64,000 nt of DNA, taken from NCBI RefSeq assembly GCF_003149515.1, contig NZ_CP029145.1, positions 3,410,001 through 3,474,000 of the forward strand, in the 5' to 3' direction. The translations under genes and the position numbers were made by a program. Positions 35,409 to 43,556 of this stretch are shown here, piece after piece. This DNA is from Hymenobacter nivis (lineage in GTDB: Bacteria > Bacteroidota > Bacteroidia > Cytophagales > Hymenobacteraceae). Within the stretch, counting starts at the first letter, position 1. Every line of letters begins with the position of its first letter. Under the pieces are notes generated by a model. The model ran no database searches. It had not been told where the DNA came from and was given only the letters and a program-made list of their open reading frames with translations.

Positions 35409-35440
35409 AAAAAAGGCGACCTATCCGGGTCGCCTTTTTT
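35409..35440. terminator. Strong bidirectional terminator
   Basis: AAAAAGGCGACC pairs with GGGTCGCCTTTTTT around a short TATCC loop. It ends gldJ and can also serve the convergent comF gene. Confidence 0.88.
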
Positions 35441-35529
35441 AATTCACAATCACCTACATACCATGTATACACCAGTGGAAGTAGGGTCTTGGGAATCCGT
35501 TTTATCTGTTAAATCCACGTAACCTGCGG

Positions 35530-36222
35530 TCAGGCACACGCAATAGTGGCGATGCTGATTTCCAGGGCCCCAGCGGCCAGCAAGGCCGCGCCGCAGGCTT
35601 CGAGAGTAGCGCCGGTGGTCAGCACATCGTCGACGAGCAGCACGCGGCGACCGGCTACCGACGCAGCATCGGCGGCTTCGAACACGGTGGCTACGTTTTC
35701 CCAGCGCTCGGCGCGGTTCTTTTTGGTTTGGGTGGCGGTGTGGGCGGTGCGGCGCAGAGCGGGGGCCCAGGGCAGGGCCAGGCCGGCGGACAGGCCTTCG
35801 GCAAACACCTCGGCTTGGTTGAAGCCGCGCCGGGCTAGCTTGCGCGGGTGCAGCGGCACGGGCACGATGAGGTCGAAGTCGGCGGCCAGGCCCGCCGCGG
35901 CCAACTCGGCGCCGTAGAGGCGGCCCAGGGCCGTGCCCACGCCGCGCTGGCCGCCATACTTGAGGCCATGCAGCAGGCGCTGCACGCGGCCCTGGCGCAC
36001 AAACTGCAAGTAGCTGAGAGCGTGCCGCACGGGCAGCTTGCCCCAGAAACGGCGGGCCAGCGGGTTGGCCTCGGGCGGCAGGCGGTGGAAATCAGTATAG
36101 GGCAGCTCGGCGCGGCAGGCGGTGCAGAGGTGCGCCTCGCCCCGGGCCAGCGGCTCGCGGCAGGCCGGGCACAAGCGCGGGAAAACAAGGCCCACGAAGT
36201 CGGCCAGCCAGGAGCGGAGCAT
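35530..36222 (-). CDS. comF: ComF family phosphoribosyltransferase-like protein
   Basis: 230 residues. An N-terminal zinc ribbon has two Cys pairs (CPACRE and CTACRAELP) at about 18-37. The phosphoribosyltransferase fold follows, with DLIVPVPLHPRKLARRGFNQ at about 120-140 and the PRPP motif LLVDDVLTTGATL at about 197-210. ComF is linked to DNA uptake and transformation in several bacteria; its exact reaction is not established. It is a lone gene facing away from the next operon. Confidence 0.92.
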   Translation of the reverse strand: MLRSWLADFVGLVFPRLCPACREPLARGEAHLCTACRAELPYTDFHRLPPEANPLARRFWGKLPVRHALSYLQFVRQGRVQRLLHGLKYGGQRGVGTALGRLYGAELAAAGLAADFDLIVPVPLHPRKLARRGFNQAEVFAEGLSAGLALPWAPALRRTAHTATQTKKNRAERWENVATVFEAADAASVAGRRVLLVDDVLTTGATLEACGAALLAAGALEISIATIACA

Positions 36223-36267
36223 GGGCGTAAATTTGCGTTTTAGTTAGTGAGGCTACCGACGACTAAA

Positions 36268-36362
36268 GGTCGTCATGCTGAGCGCAGCCGGAGCATCTCT
36301 CCCGTAACAGCAGTAATTGCTCGACGAGAGAGATGCTTCGACAAGCTCAGCATGACGTTCTG
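36268..36362. repeat. Dispersed palindromic repeat, family A
   Basis: Arms GTCGTCATGCTGAGCGCAGC / GGAGCATCTCTC and GAGAGATGCTTCG / GCTCAGCATGACGTTC enclose a loop with CAGTAATTGCT. It separates divergent comF and the AhpD-like gene. Confidence 0.8.
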
Positions 36363-36400
36363 GGGGCCCCATCGTTCAGCAAATAACCGATAATTCTACC

Positions 36401-36799
36401 ATGTCCCAAGTAACCGAATTCAACGACTACCGCCAGCGGATGAACGAGAAGATTCTCGCCGCCGACAACAAGGTTATCAAGCGCTTTTTCAACCTTGATA
36501 CCAACACCTACGCCGCCGGGGCCCTCGATGTAAAAACCAAGGAAATATTGGGCCTGGCCTGCTCCATGGTGCTGCGCTGCGACGACTGCATCAAGTACCA
36601 CTTAGGTAAATGCTTTGAGGAAAAGCTCTCGGACGAAGAGATTTACGAGGTATTCGCCATCGCCAACCTCATCGGGGGCAGCATCGTCATTCCGCACTTC
36701 CGCCGCGCGGTGGAGTACTGGGAAATATTGAAGGAGGAAGCCGGCCAGAGCCTGCCCGCGCCCGACCACGCCCATGCCCACGGGGCCCCCGCCGCATGA
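36401..36799 (+). CDS. AhpD-like carboxymuconolactone decarboxylase family protein
   Basis: 132 residues, all helical. The redox motif CDDC with the downstream histidine (LRCDDCIKYHLGKC) is the AhpD-type active site, so a peroxide- or thiol-linked reductase role is more likely than decarboxylation. A His/Ala-rich tail (HAHAHGAPAA) may bind metal. It overlaps the following gene by 4 bases (ATGA), forming a translationally coupled pair. Confidence 0.88.
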   Translation: MSQVTEFNDYRQRMNEKILAADNKVIKRFFNLDTNTYAAGALDVKTKEILGLACSMVLRCDDCIKYHLGKCFEEKLSDEEIYEVFAIANLIGGSIVIPHFRRAVEYWEILKEEAGQSLPAPDHAHAHGAPAA

Positions 36800-37167
36800 G
36801 CGACGACCTGACCGCCCCGGAACACCTCGAAACCGAAGCCGATTTCGAGCACCGCTGGAACGCCCTGCTGGCCGAAATGGAAGCCCGCTTCGGCAAGCGC
36901 CCCGACCTGAACGCCCTACTGCTGCTCATCGGCGTGCAGGAGCTGGGGCAGGGCGTGGCCGAATTCACCAAGGAGCAGAAGCAGGACCTGATGCACATCG
37001 CCACCTGCAAACTGTTCAGCCTTAGTGGCCACTACGAGCTGGAGCGCGTGGACGAGGACGGCTGGCCGCACTACAAGCTGCTGCGCCCGGTGCCCTTCGC
37101 CTTCCTCAAAGAGCAGGAACGCATGATGAAGTGGCACATGCTGGAATATTTTAGCCTGGACGACTAG
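36796..37167 (+). CDS. Conserved small cytoplasmic protein, unknown
   Basis: 123 residues, soluble, acidic at the start and helical (FEHRWNALLAEMEARFGKRP, LLLLIGVQELGQGV). The end is aromatic and acidic (MMKWHMLEYFSLDD). I recognise it only as a type of small protein common in Bacteroidota with no assigned function. The ATGA overlap with the AhpD-like gene suggests a joint role, perhaps as a partner of that redox protein. Confidence 0.75.
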   Translation: MSDDLTAPEHLETEADFEHRWNALLAEMEARFGKRPDLNALLLLIGVQELGQGVAEFTKEQKQDLMHIATCKLFSLSGHYELERVDEDGWPHYKLLRPVPFAFLKEQERMMKWHMLEYFSLDD

Positions 37168-37201
37168 GAGAGCATGACGGCCTGAATTTTACAATAAACT
37201 G

Positions 37202-37969
37202 TTGAAAATCATTTCTTACAACGTCAACGGCCTGCGCTCGGCCCTGAGCAAGGGGCTGCTCGACTGGGTGGCGCATGCTGACCCGGACGTGCTCTGCCTC
37301 CAGGAAATAAAGGCTGGCGTGGGGCCCCTGGACGTGTCGGGCTTCGAGGCGCTGGGCTACTACGCCTACCTGCACCCGGCCCAAAAGCCCGGCTACAGCG
37401 GTGTGGCTACGTTCTCGAAAACCAAGCCCGTGGCCGTGGTGCACGGCTGCGGCACGCCCGCCTACGACGACGAGGGCCGCGTGCTGCGGCTGGATTTTGA
37501 GGACGTGTCGGTGCTGAACACCTACATGCCCTCGGGCACGAGCGGGCCGGCGCGGCAGGCTTTTAAGGTGGAGTGGCTGCACTTTTTCCGGCGCTACGTG
37601 GCCGGGCTGCGGACCCGGGGCGGGGCCCCGCTACTCATCGGCGGCGACTTCAACTGCTGCCAAACCGAAATCGACCTGCACAACCCCAAGGCCAACCAAA
37701 ACAGCCCCGGCTACACGCCCGAGGAGCGCCAGTGGTTCCGCGATTTCCTGGCCGATGGGTTCGTCGATACCTTTCGCCACCACTACCCGGGGGCCCCGGG
37801 CCACTACTCGTGGTGGAGCTACCGGGCCGGCTCGCGCCCCCGCAATGTGGGCTGGCGCCTCGACCATTGGCTTGCCGATGCGGCCCTGCAACCGCGCCTA
37901 GCGGCGGCCGGCCTACTGCCCGACGCCGTGCACTCCGACCATTGCCCGGCTTGGGTGGAGCTAGGATGA
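37202..37969 (+). CDS. xth: Exodeoxyribonuclease III (AP endonuclease)
   Basis: 255 residues with a TTG start at 37202, giving the standard N-terminus MKIISYNVNGLRSAL. The exonuclease/endonuclease/phosphatase fold has the expected active-site motifs: Asn in NVNG, Glu in LQEIKAG, a YSGVATFSK segment, GGDFN near the middle, WRLDHWL, and the final SDHCPAW. It cuts DNA 5' to abasic sites and has 3' exonuclease activity in base-excision repair. The rare start codon may keep expression low. Confidence 0.93.
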   Translation: MKIISYNVNGLRSALSKGLLDWVAHADPDVLCLQEIKAGVGPLDVSGFEALGYYAYLHPAQKPGYSGVATFSKTKPVAVVHGCGTPAYDDEGRVLRLDFEDVSVLNTYMPSGTSGPARQAFKVEWLHFFRRYVAGLRTRGGAPLLIGGDFNCCQTEIDLHNPKANQNSPGYTPEERQWFRDFLADGFVDTFRHHYPGAPGHYSWWSYRAGSRPRNVGWRLDHWLADAALQPRLAAAGLLPDAVHSDHCPAWVELG

Positions 37970-38040
37970 AGCCGGGGGCCCGCCGATTGAACCAACGCCG
38001 CCGCGGTTTGCGTATCTTTCCCAGAGACAAGACCTGACTT

Positions 38041-41000
38041 ATGGCTGTAGTGGTGGAGCACGATGCGCCCGGCGCGGACCAGTACCCGGCCCTGGCGCGG
38101 GTGCGGGCCGAGCTGGAAGCCTTCAAGCGCAAGTTTTACCTGAATTTGTTGGTGCGGGGGGCCCTGGTGGCGGGGGGGCTGTTGCTCACGCTGTTCGTGG
38201 CCTTCAGCCTGCTCGAATACTTCCTGTACCTGCCCACGGCGGTGCGGGCGGTGCTGCTGTTTGGCTTTTTGGGGCTGGCGGCGTACGCCTTTGCGCGCTG
38301 GATTTGGCGGCCCCTGGCGGCCCTCACCCACCTGCGCCGCCTGCTGAGCGACGAGCAGGCCGCCCGCCGCGTAGGCGAGCTGTTCCCGCAGGTGCAGGAC
38401 CGCCTGCTGAACGCCCTCCAGCTGCAAGGCCAGGCCCGCGGCAACGCCCTGGTGGCCGCCAGCTTGGAGCAGCGTGCCGCCCAGCTCGGCCAAATTTCTT
38501 TTGCCGGAGGCATTAACATTCAGCAGCAGAGCCGCCCGCTGTGGAAGTATGCGCTGGGGCCCCTGGCGCTGCTGGGGCTGGCGCTGGCCGTGTTTCCAAG
38601 CTTTTTAAAGCAGGGCACCGAGCGCATCTGGCACTACCAGCGGGCGTATTCGCCGCCCGCGCCGTTCGAGTTCGTGCTGAAAAACAAGGAGCTGACAGCG
38701 TTTCGGGGCGAGAATTTTACCCTCGACGTGGCCGTGACCGGCAGTGCCCTGCCCGCCGAGGCCAGCGTCCGCTACGGCGGGGCCGAGCGCAAAATGCAGC
38801 GTGTGCCGGGCCACCCCGACCAGTTCCGCTACGTGTTCGAGCAGCTCCAGGCCGACGTTGATTTCCAGCTAACTGGCGCCGGCTTTGCCTCGCCCGAGCA
38901 CCGGCTAGTTGTGCGGGAGCGGCCCAGCCTGCGCGACTTCAAGGTGCGCATCAGCTACCCCGCCTACACCGGCCGGGGCCCCGAAACCGTGGAAAACGGC
39001 GGCAACCTGACCGTGCCCGAGGGCAGCACCGTGCGCTGGGAATTTGCCACGGCCGCCACCCAAGCCTTAGCCCTGGTATTCGAGAACCCGGCCGAAACGC
39101 TGGCCGCCCAGCGCGACGGCGACGCCTTCGTGGCCACGCGGCAGGTGCTGCGCTCGCAGCCCTATCAGCTACGGCTGCAAAACGCCGCCAGCCGCAACCC
39201 CGACCCCATTGCCTACCAGCTCACCGCCGTCCCCGATGCGCCGCCCACGCTCACGCTGGAGGCATTTTCGGATACAACTTCGCTGAATTTCCTGGCCCTG
39301 GGCGGCACCGCGCGCGACGACTACGGCCTCACGCGCTTGGTGCTGCATTACACCGTGCACCGCGCCGGCCAGGGCCAGGGCCCCAATGCCGCTGGTGCAG
39401 CGCACGCCACGCCGCTGGCACTGCCCCGCGGAAGTGCGGGCACTTACAGCCACACCTGGAACATTGGGGCCCTGAGCCTGAAGCCCGGCGACCGCCTCGA
39501 ATACTTTATGGAAGCCTGGGACAACGACGGCCTGCACGGCCCCAAGGCCACCCGCACCCGCCCAGCCGAGTTCCGGCTGCCCAGCCGCCGCGAGCAGCAG
39601 CAGCAGCTGGCCGCCGCCTCGCAGGCCGTGGCCAGCCAGATGAGCCAGGCCGCCAAGCAGAGCGAAAAGCTGGAGCGCGAGTTGGCCAAAACGTCCGATA
39701 AGCTGAAAACCAAGCGCGAGCTGAGCTTCCAGGACCGCAAACAGTTGGAGAATATGCTCGACCAGAAGCAGCAGCTCAACCAGCAAGTAGAGCAGATGCA
39801 AAAGGCTTTCGAGCAATTGCAGCAGAAGCAGGACCAGCTCGACCCCAAAAGCGAGGAGTTGGCCAAGAAGGCCGACGAGCTGAAAAAGCTGATGGCCGAC
39901 CTGCTCGACCCCGAAACCAAGAAGCTGTACGACAAGCTACAAAAGCTGCTGGAGCAGCAAAAGCAGCCCGACGCCGAAATGCAGAAGCTGATGCAGCAGC
40001 TTGAAAACAAGGAGAATACCTTGCAGAAAGAGCTGGACAGGGCCCTGGAGATGTTCAAGCAAATGCAGTTTGACCAGAAGGCCGAGGCCACGGCCGACAA
40101 GCTGGAAAAGCTGGCCGAGGACGAGCAGAAATTAGCCGAAAAAACCGCCCAGAACGATAAGGACAACCCCGCCAACAAGGCCTCGAAGGAGCAGCAAAAA
40201 GCAGCGCAGGAGCAGCTCAAGCAAACCCAGGCCGAGAACCAGCAGCAATTTGAGGACCTGAAAAAGGACTTGCAGGACCTCAAGCAGCTGGACAAGGAAA
40301 TGGGTAACCAGAACGGGGCCGACGAGCAAAAACCTGAGCAGGAGCAAACCGACCAAGACATGCAGGAAGGCCAGCAGCAGCTGGGCAAGAACCAGAACCA
40401 AAAGGCCGCCGCCAAGCAAAAAAGTGCCGCCCAGCGGATGCAGAAGATGGCTAAGAAGATGCGCGACCAGCAGGACCAGGAGGAGAGCGACCAGGCCCAG
40501 CAGAATATCGACGACCTGCGCTACATCCTCAAGAACCTGCTGACGCTCAGCTTCGACCAGGAGGGCCTGATGAAGGATTTCCGCCGCGTGGACCAGAGCG
40601 ACCCGCGCTTCGTGCAGCTGGGCCAAACGCAGCGTAAACTGCGCGACGACTCGCGCATCATCCAGGACTCGCTGTACGCGCTGGCCAAGCGCGAGCCCAA
40701 AATCCAGAGCTTCGTGACCCGCGAAGTGGGCGACATGAACGGCCGCATGGACGAGGCGCTGGGCCACATCCAGCAGCGCGACGTGGGCCGCGCCACCGCT
40801 ACCCAGCAGCAGGCTATGACCAGCATGAACAACCTGGCCCTGATGCTGAGCAGCTCGCTCAACGACATGCAGCAGGCCCAGGCGCAGGCCCAGGGCCAGC
40901 CCAAAAACGGCCAGGGCAAGCCCGGCCGCAAAAAGGGCAAGGGTAAAGGGCAGGGGCAAGGCAAGCCGGGCCCCGGCAACCTCGGCCAGATGCAGCAGCA

Positions 41001-41547
41001 GCTCAACCAGCAGATTCAGCAGCTTTCGCAAAGCGGCAAAACCGGGCGCGCCATGTCGCAGGAGCTGGCCAAGCTGGCTGGCCAGCAGCAGATGCTGCGC
41101 CAGGCCATGCAGCAGCTCGACCGGATGCAGGGCCAGGGGGGGCCCGGCGGCAGTGGTAAGCCCGGTGGCAAGGATGGCAAAGGCAACAATCCCAGCGAGA
41201 AAGATGCCAAAGGCGAGCAGAGCGGGGGTGGCAGCGGCGAAGTGAAGAAGCTGATGGAACAAACTGAAACCGACCTCGTAAACAAGCGCCTGACGGAGCA
41301 AACTTTGCTGCGCCAGCAGCAAATTCTAACCCGCTTGCTGGAGGTGGAGAAATCGGCTCGGGAGCGCGACCAGGACAGCAAGCGCGAGGCGCAAACGGCC
41401 AGGCCACAGCCGCCCGTGTTCCCACCAGCCTTTGATAAGTACAAAGTTTTGGGCCAGCGCCAAACCGACCTTTTGCGCACTAACCCCCCGACGCTCACGC
41501 CCTACTACCAGCGCGAGGTGGGCGAGTACTTCCAGAAAATGAAATAA
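38041..41547 (+). CDS. DUF4175 family membrane protein, very large, Gln-rich
   Basis: 1168 residues. Two membrane helices lie at about 38-90 and a third at about 165-185. Residues about 190-520 form a beta-rich, probably periplasmic or surface domain (LRDFKVRISYPAYTGRGPET). From about 520 to 830 it is an almost continuous coiled coil of Gln, Lys, Glu and Leu, then a basic Gly/Lys linker (about 960-980) and a second coiled coil. The family is common in Bacteroidota and unstudied; a structural envelope role is likely but inferred. A TATCTTTC promoter box lies 20 bases upstream of the ATG. Confidence 0.85.
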   Translation: MAVVVEHDAPGADQYPALARVRAELEAFKRKFYLNLLVRGALVAGGLLLTLFVAFSLLEYFLYLPTAVRAVLLFGFLGLAAYAFARWIWRPLAALTHLRRLLSDEQAARRVGELFPQVQDRLLNALQLQGQARGNALVAASLEQRAAQLGQISFAGGINIQQQSRPLWKYALGPLALLGLALAVFPSFLKQGTERIWHYQRAYSPPAPFEFVLKNKELTAFRGENFTLDVAVTGSALPAEASVRYGGAERKMQRVPGHPDQFRYVFEQLQADVDFQLTGAGFASPEHRLVVRERPSLRDFKVRISYPAYTGRGPETVENGGNLTVPEGSTVRWEFATAATQALALVFENPAETLAAQRDGDAFVATRQVLRSQPYQLRLQNAASRNPDPIAYQLTAVPDAPPTLTLEAFSDTTSLNFLALGGTARDDYGLTRLVLHYTVHRAGQGQGPNAAGAAHATPLALPRGSAGTYSHTWNIGALSLKPGDRLEYFMEAWDNDGLHGPKATRTRPAEFRLPSRREQQQQLAAASQAVASQMSQAAKQSEKLERELAKTSDKLKTKRELSFQDRKQLENMLDQKQQLNQQVEQMQKAFEQLQQKQDQLDPKSEELAKKADELKKLMADLLDPETKKLYDKLQKLLEQQKQPDAEMQKLMQQLENKENTLQKELDRALEMFKQMQFDQKAEATADKLEKLAEDEQKLAEKTAQNDKDNPANKASKEQQKAAQEQLKQTQAENQQQFEDLKKDLQDLKQLDKEMGNQNGADEQKPEQEQTDQDMQEGQQQLGKNQNQKAAAKQKSAAQRMQKMAKKMRDQQDQEESDQAQQNIDDLRYILKNLLTLSFDQEGLMKDFRRVDQSDPRFVQLGQTQRKLRDDSRIIQDSLYALAKREPKIQSFVTREVGDMNGRMDEALGHIQQRDVGRATATQQQAMTSMNNLALMLSSSLNDMQQAQAQAQGQPKNGQGKPGRKKGKGKGQGQGKPGPGNLGQMQQQLNQQIQQLSQSGKTGRAMSQELAKLAGQQQMLRQAMQQLDRMQGQGGPGGSGKPGGKDGKGNNPSEKDAKGEQSGGGSGEVKKLMEQTETDLVNKRLTEQTLLRQQQILTRLLEVEKSARERDQDSKREAQTARPQPPVFPPAFDKYKVLGQRQTDLLRTNPPTLTPYYQREVGEYFQKMK

Positions 41548-41596
41548 TTTACCGCAGGGGCCGTATTGGCTAGCCTGTATTTATCGTTAAAGTTTT

Positions 41597-41604
41597 TAAT
41601 TTTG
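41597..41604 (+). promoter_or_regulatory. -7 box (TAATTTTG) of the RsbW/YbeY gene group
   Basis: An exact TAnnTTTG match 38 bases before the ATG of the RsbW-like ATPase gene, in AT-rich sequence that follows the DUF4175 stop. Confidence 0.55.
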
Positions 41605-41642
41605 CCGCCCGGCGCCTGTCACTCTCCTTTGCCCTTTACTAT

Positions 41643-42074
41643 ATGAAACAAGTAAAAATCCAGATTCCGTCGCTGGTCGAGAACATTCGCGTGGTGGAGA
41701 GCTTCATCGATAACTCGAAGGATACCTTTCAGATTGAGGACGATATCTACGGCAACATCATGGTGGCCGTGACTGAAGCGGTGAACAACGCCATCCGCCA
41801 CGGCAATAAATTTGATAAGGACAAAAACGTGTACCTCTCGCTGTACGTGCAGCCCAACCAGCTCAAGTTTGAGATTGAGGACGAAGGCACGGGCTTCAAC
41901 CCTGAGAATCTGGACGACCCCACGGCCCCCGAAAACCTCGAAAACCCCGGCGGCCGCGGCATCTTTCTCATCCGCCACCTGGCCGATGCGGTGGAGTTCA
42001 GCAAAGAAGGCCGCCGCGTGGAGCTGACGTTCCAGCTGGCACCCGCCGAAACCTCGCCCACCGCCGCCGCGTGA
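41643..42074 (+). CDS. RsbW-like ATP-binding protein (GHKL fold)
   Basis: 143 residues with a HATPase_c_2 fold: N box AVTEAVNNAIRHGN near 42-55, G1 EDEGTGF near 80-86 and G2 NPGGRGIFLIRHL near 100-112. In Firmicutes RsbW/SpoIIAB bind and phosphorylate anti-anti-sigma factors; no sigma B partner is in view, so another regulatory role is likely. The end overlaps the GTG start of ybeY by 4 bases (GTGA). Confidence 0.88.
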   Translation: MKQVKIQIPSLVENIRVVESFIDNSKDTFQIEDDIYGNIMVAVTEAVNNAIRHGNKFDKDKNVYLSLYVQPNQLKFEIEDEGTGFNPENLDDPTAPENLENPGGRGIFLIRHLADAVEFSKEGRRVELTFQLAPAETSPTAAA

Positions 42075-42568
42075 ACACTGCCCCGCCCGTAGAGCCGCCC
42101 GATTCCGATTCGTTTCCGCCGGGGCCCCTGCACCACGAGGCCCCCGGCATCGAGTTCATGGTGGAGGACGCGCCTAACTTTGCGCTGGCCGACGCCGAGG
42201 AGCTGGTGGACTGGATTGAGCGCGTGGCCGAAGTGCACGAGCACCGCATTGTGCAGCTCACGTACATCTTCTGCTCGGACGAGTACCTGCACCGCATGAA
42301 CGTGGAGTACCTCGGCCACGACACGCTCACCGACGTCATCACCTTCGACAACGCCGACGATTCGGACATTCTGGAAGGCGACATTTTTATCAGCACCGAA
42401 CGGGTAGCCGACAACGCCAACGACTTAGGCATCAGCTTCCGCGACGAGCTGCACCGCGTGATGATTCACGGCGTGCTGCACCTGCTGGGCTACCACGACA
42501 AGGACCTACTGAGCCAAACGGCCATGCGCGCCAAGGAAGACCATTGCCTGTCGCTGCGCACGTTTTAG
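42071..42568 (+). CDS. ybeY: Endoribonuclease YbeY, 16S rRNA maturation
   Basis: 165 residues from a GTG that overlaps the previous stop. The metal motif reads HGVLHLLGYHD (His133, His137, Asp143); the third ligand is Asp, as is usual in Bacteroidota, where E. coli has His. YbeY processes the 3' end of 16S rRNA and takes part in 70S quality control. The conserved fold begins at about residue 27, so the first 25 Pro-rich residues are an extension; an internal ATG at 42158 would give the usual length of 136. Confidence 0.92.
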   Translation: MNTAPPVEPPDSDSFPPGPLHHEAPGIEFMVEDAPNFALADAEELVDWIERVAEVHEHRIVQLTYIFCSDEYLHRMNVEYLGHDTLTDVITFDNADDSDILEGDIFISTERVADNANDLGISFRDELHRVMIHGVLHLLGYHDKDLLSQTAMRAKEDHCLSLRTF

Positions 42569-42582
42569 GGGCCCCGGGCCCG

Positions 42583-42590
42583 TTTATTTG
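42583..42590 (+). promoter_or_regulatory. -7-like box (TTTATTTG) before the Ate-like gene
   Basis: It matches TAnnTTTG at all but one base and ends 6 bases before the ATG at 42597, right after the ybeY stop. It may be an internal promoter giving a leaderless message. Confidence 0.4.
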
Positions 42591-42596
42591 CCTGCC

Positions 42597-43307
42597 ATGC
42601 CGCTCGTAATTCCCGGCGCCACCCTGGACTATTACCTGGGCCAGGGCTACTACCGGATGCGGCAGGACCTGTTCACCTGCCAGTTTTTGCCCCACGACGA
42701 CCAGCTCTACACAGTGCACTGGCTGCGCGTGATGCTGCGCGACGTGCAGTTCGGCCCCAAGCAGCGCCACTTGCTGCGGCGCAACGCGGCGTTTTCGATG
42801 GCGGTGCGACCGTTTCGCCTCACGGCGGAATACGAGACGCTGTATAGCCTTTACCATCAATCCCTTGATTTTGAGGCTTCGCCAAATCTTGCCGAGCTGC
42901 TGCTTGCCGAAAAAACGATGCATTCGGTGTTCAACACGGCAATTGTGGAAGTGCGCGACGGCGAGTTGCTGGTGGCGGCCGGCATCTTCGACCAGGGCGT
43001 AGACAGCATTGCTGGCATCGTCAACTTCTACCACCCGGCTTACCGCCAGTACAGCCTGGGCAAGTACCTGATGCTGTTGAAAATAGCGCACGCCCAGCAG
43101 CAGCAGAAAACGTACTACTACCCCGGCTACGTGGTGCACGGCTACCCCAAATTCGACTACAAGCTGTGGGCCTGCCCGGCGGCCACCGAAGTCTTTGATT
43201 GCTACAGCCGCCAGTGGCCGCTTTTCTCCTGGGAAGTAGTGGCGCAACAGTCGGCAGCCATTGTGGCCGATTGGCTGGCGCGGGAGGGCCCCGGCAGCGT
43301 GGCGTAA
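42597..43307 (+). CDS. Arginyl-tRNA--protein transferase-like protein
   Basis: 236 residues from the ATG at 42597 (a TTG 9 bases earlier is also possible). It has the YYLGQGYYRMRQDLFTC start and, near 145-195, the Ate-type acyltransferase region: FYHPAYRQYSLGKYLMLLK followed by YYYPGYVVHGYPKFDYK. Arginyl- or leucyl-transferases add an amino acid to protein N-termini and mark them for ClpAP-type degradation (N-degron pathway). In Bacteroidota such short versions lack the long eukaryotic parts. The activity here is inferred. It lies between ybeY and mnmG. Confidence 0.72.
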   Translation: MPLVIPGATLDYYLGQGYYRMRQDLFTCQFLPHDDQLYTVHWLRVMLRDVQFGPKQRHLLRRNAAFSMAVRPFRLTAEYETLYSLYHQSLDFEASPNLAELLLAEKTMHSVFNTAIVEVRDGELLVAAGIFDQGVDSIAGIVNFYHPAYRQYSLGKYLMLLKIAHAQQQQKTYYYPGYVVHGYPKFDYKLWACPAATEVFDCYSRQWPLFSWEVVAQQSAAIVADWLAREGPGSVA

Positions 43308-43342
43308 AGCCATTGCGTATCTTTGCGCACGTTTTGAGCTAG

Positions 43343-43372
43343 TTGCGCTCTTTGCCCGCTGCAATAAATTTG
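43343..43372 (+). promoter_or_regulatory. mnmG promoter, TTG-N19-TAAATTTG
   Basis: A TTG at 43343-43345 and TAAATTTG at 43365-43372 are 19 bases apart, the full Bacteroidota -33/-7 pattern. A second -7 box, TATCTTTG, lies at 43318-43325. The leader to the mnmG ATG at 43557 would be about 180 bases and holds repeated GCAAA/TTTCG words that may fold. Confidence 0.65.
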
Positions 43373-43556
43373 GAGGCCGCAACTCGTTTTAATTGAAACG
43401 GGTAGCGGCTTTTTCGCGCAAAGTGCCGCGAAGTTGAAATTAAGTTTCGCAAAACTTTGGTTTCAATTTCGGCCGGCCCACTTGGCGCGGCGGCCTTGGC
43501 GAAAGCGGCGGCCTTGCCGAAACTTAATTTTTAAACTCAGCGAAACTTCGCGCGAT

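Noticed and set aside
37202..37204. The TTG of exonuclease III as a wrong start
   Set aside because: It gives the exact family N-terminus MKIISYNVNGLRS, and no ATG or GTG lies in a better position.
42597..43307. The Ate-like protein as an ordinary GNAT acetyltransferase
   Set aside because: It lacks the Q/RxxGxG/A acetyl-CoA loop and has the YxxP-GYVVHGYPKFDYK region typical of Ate-type transferases.
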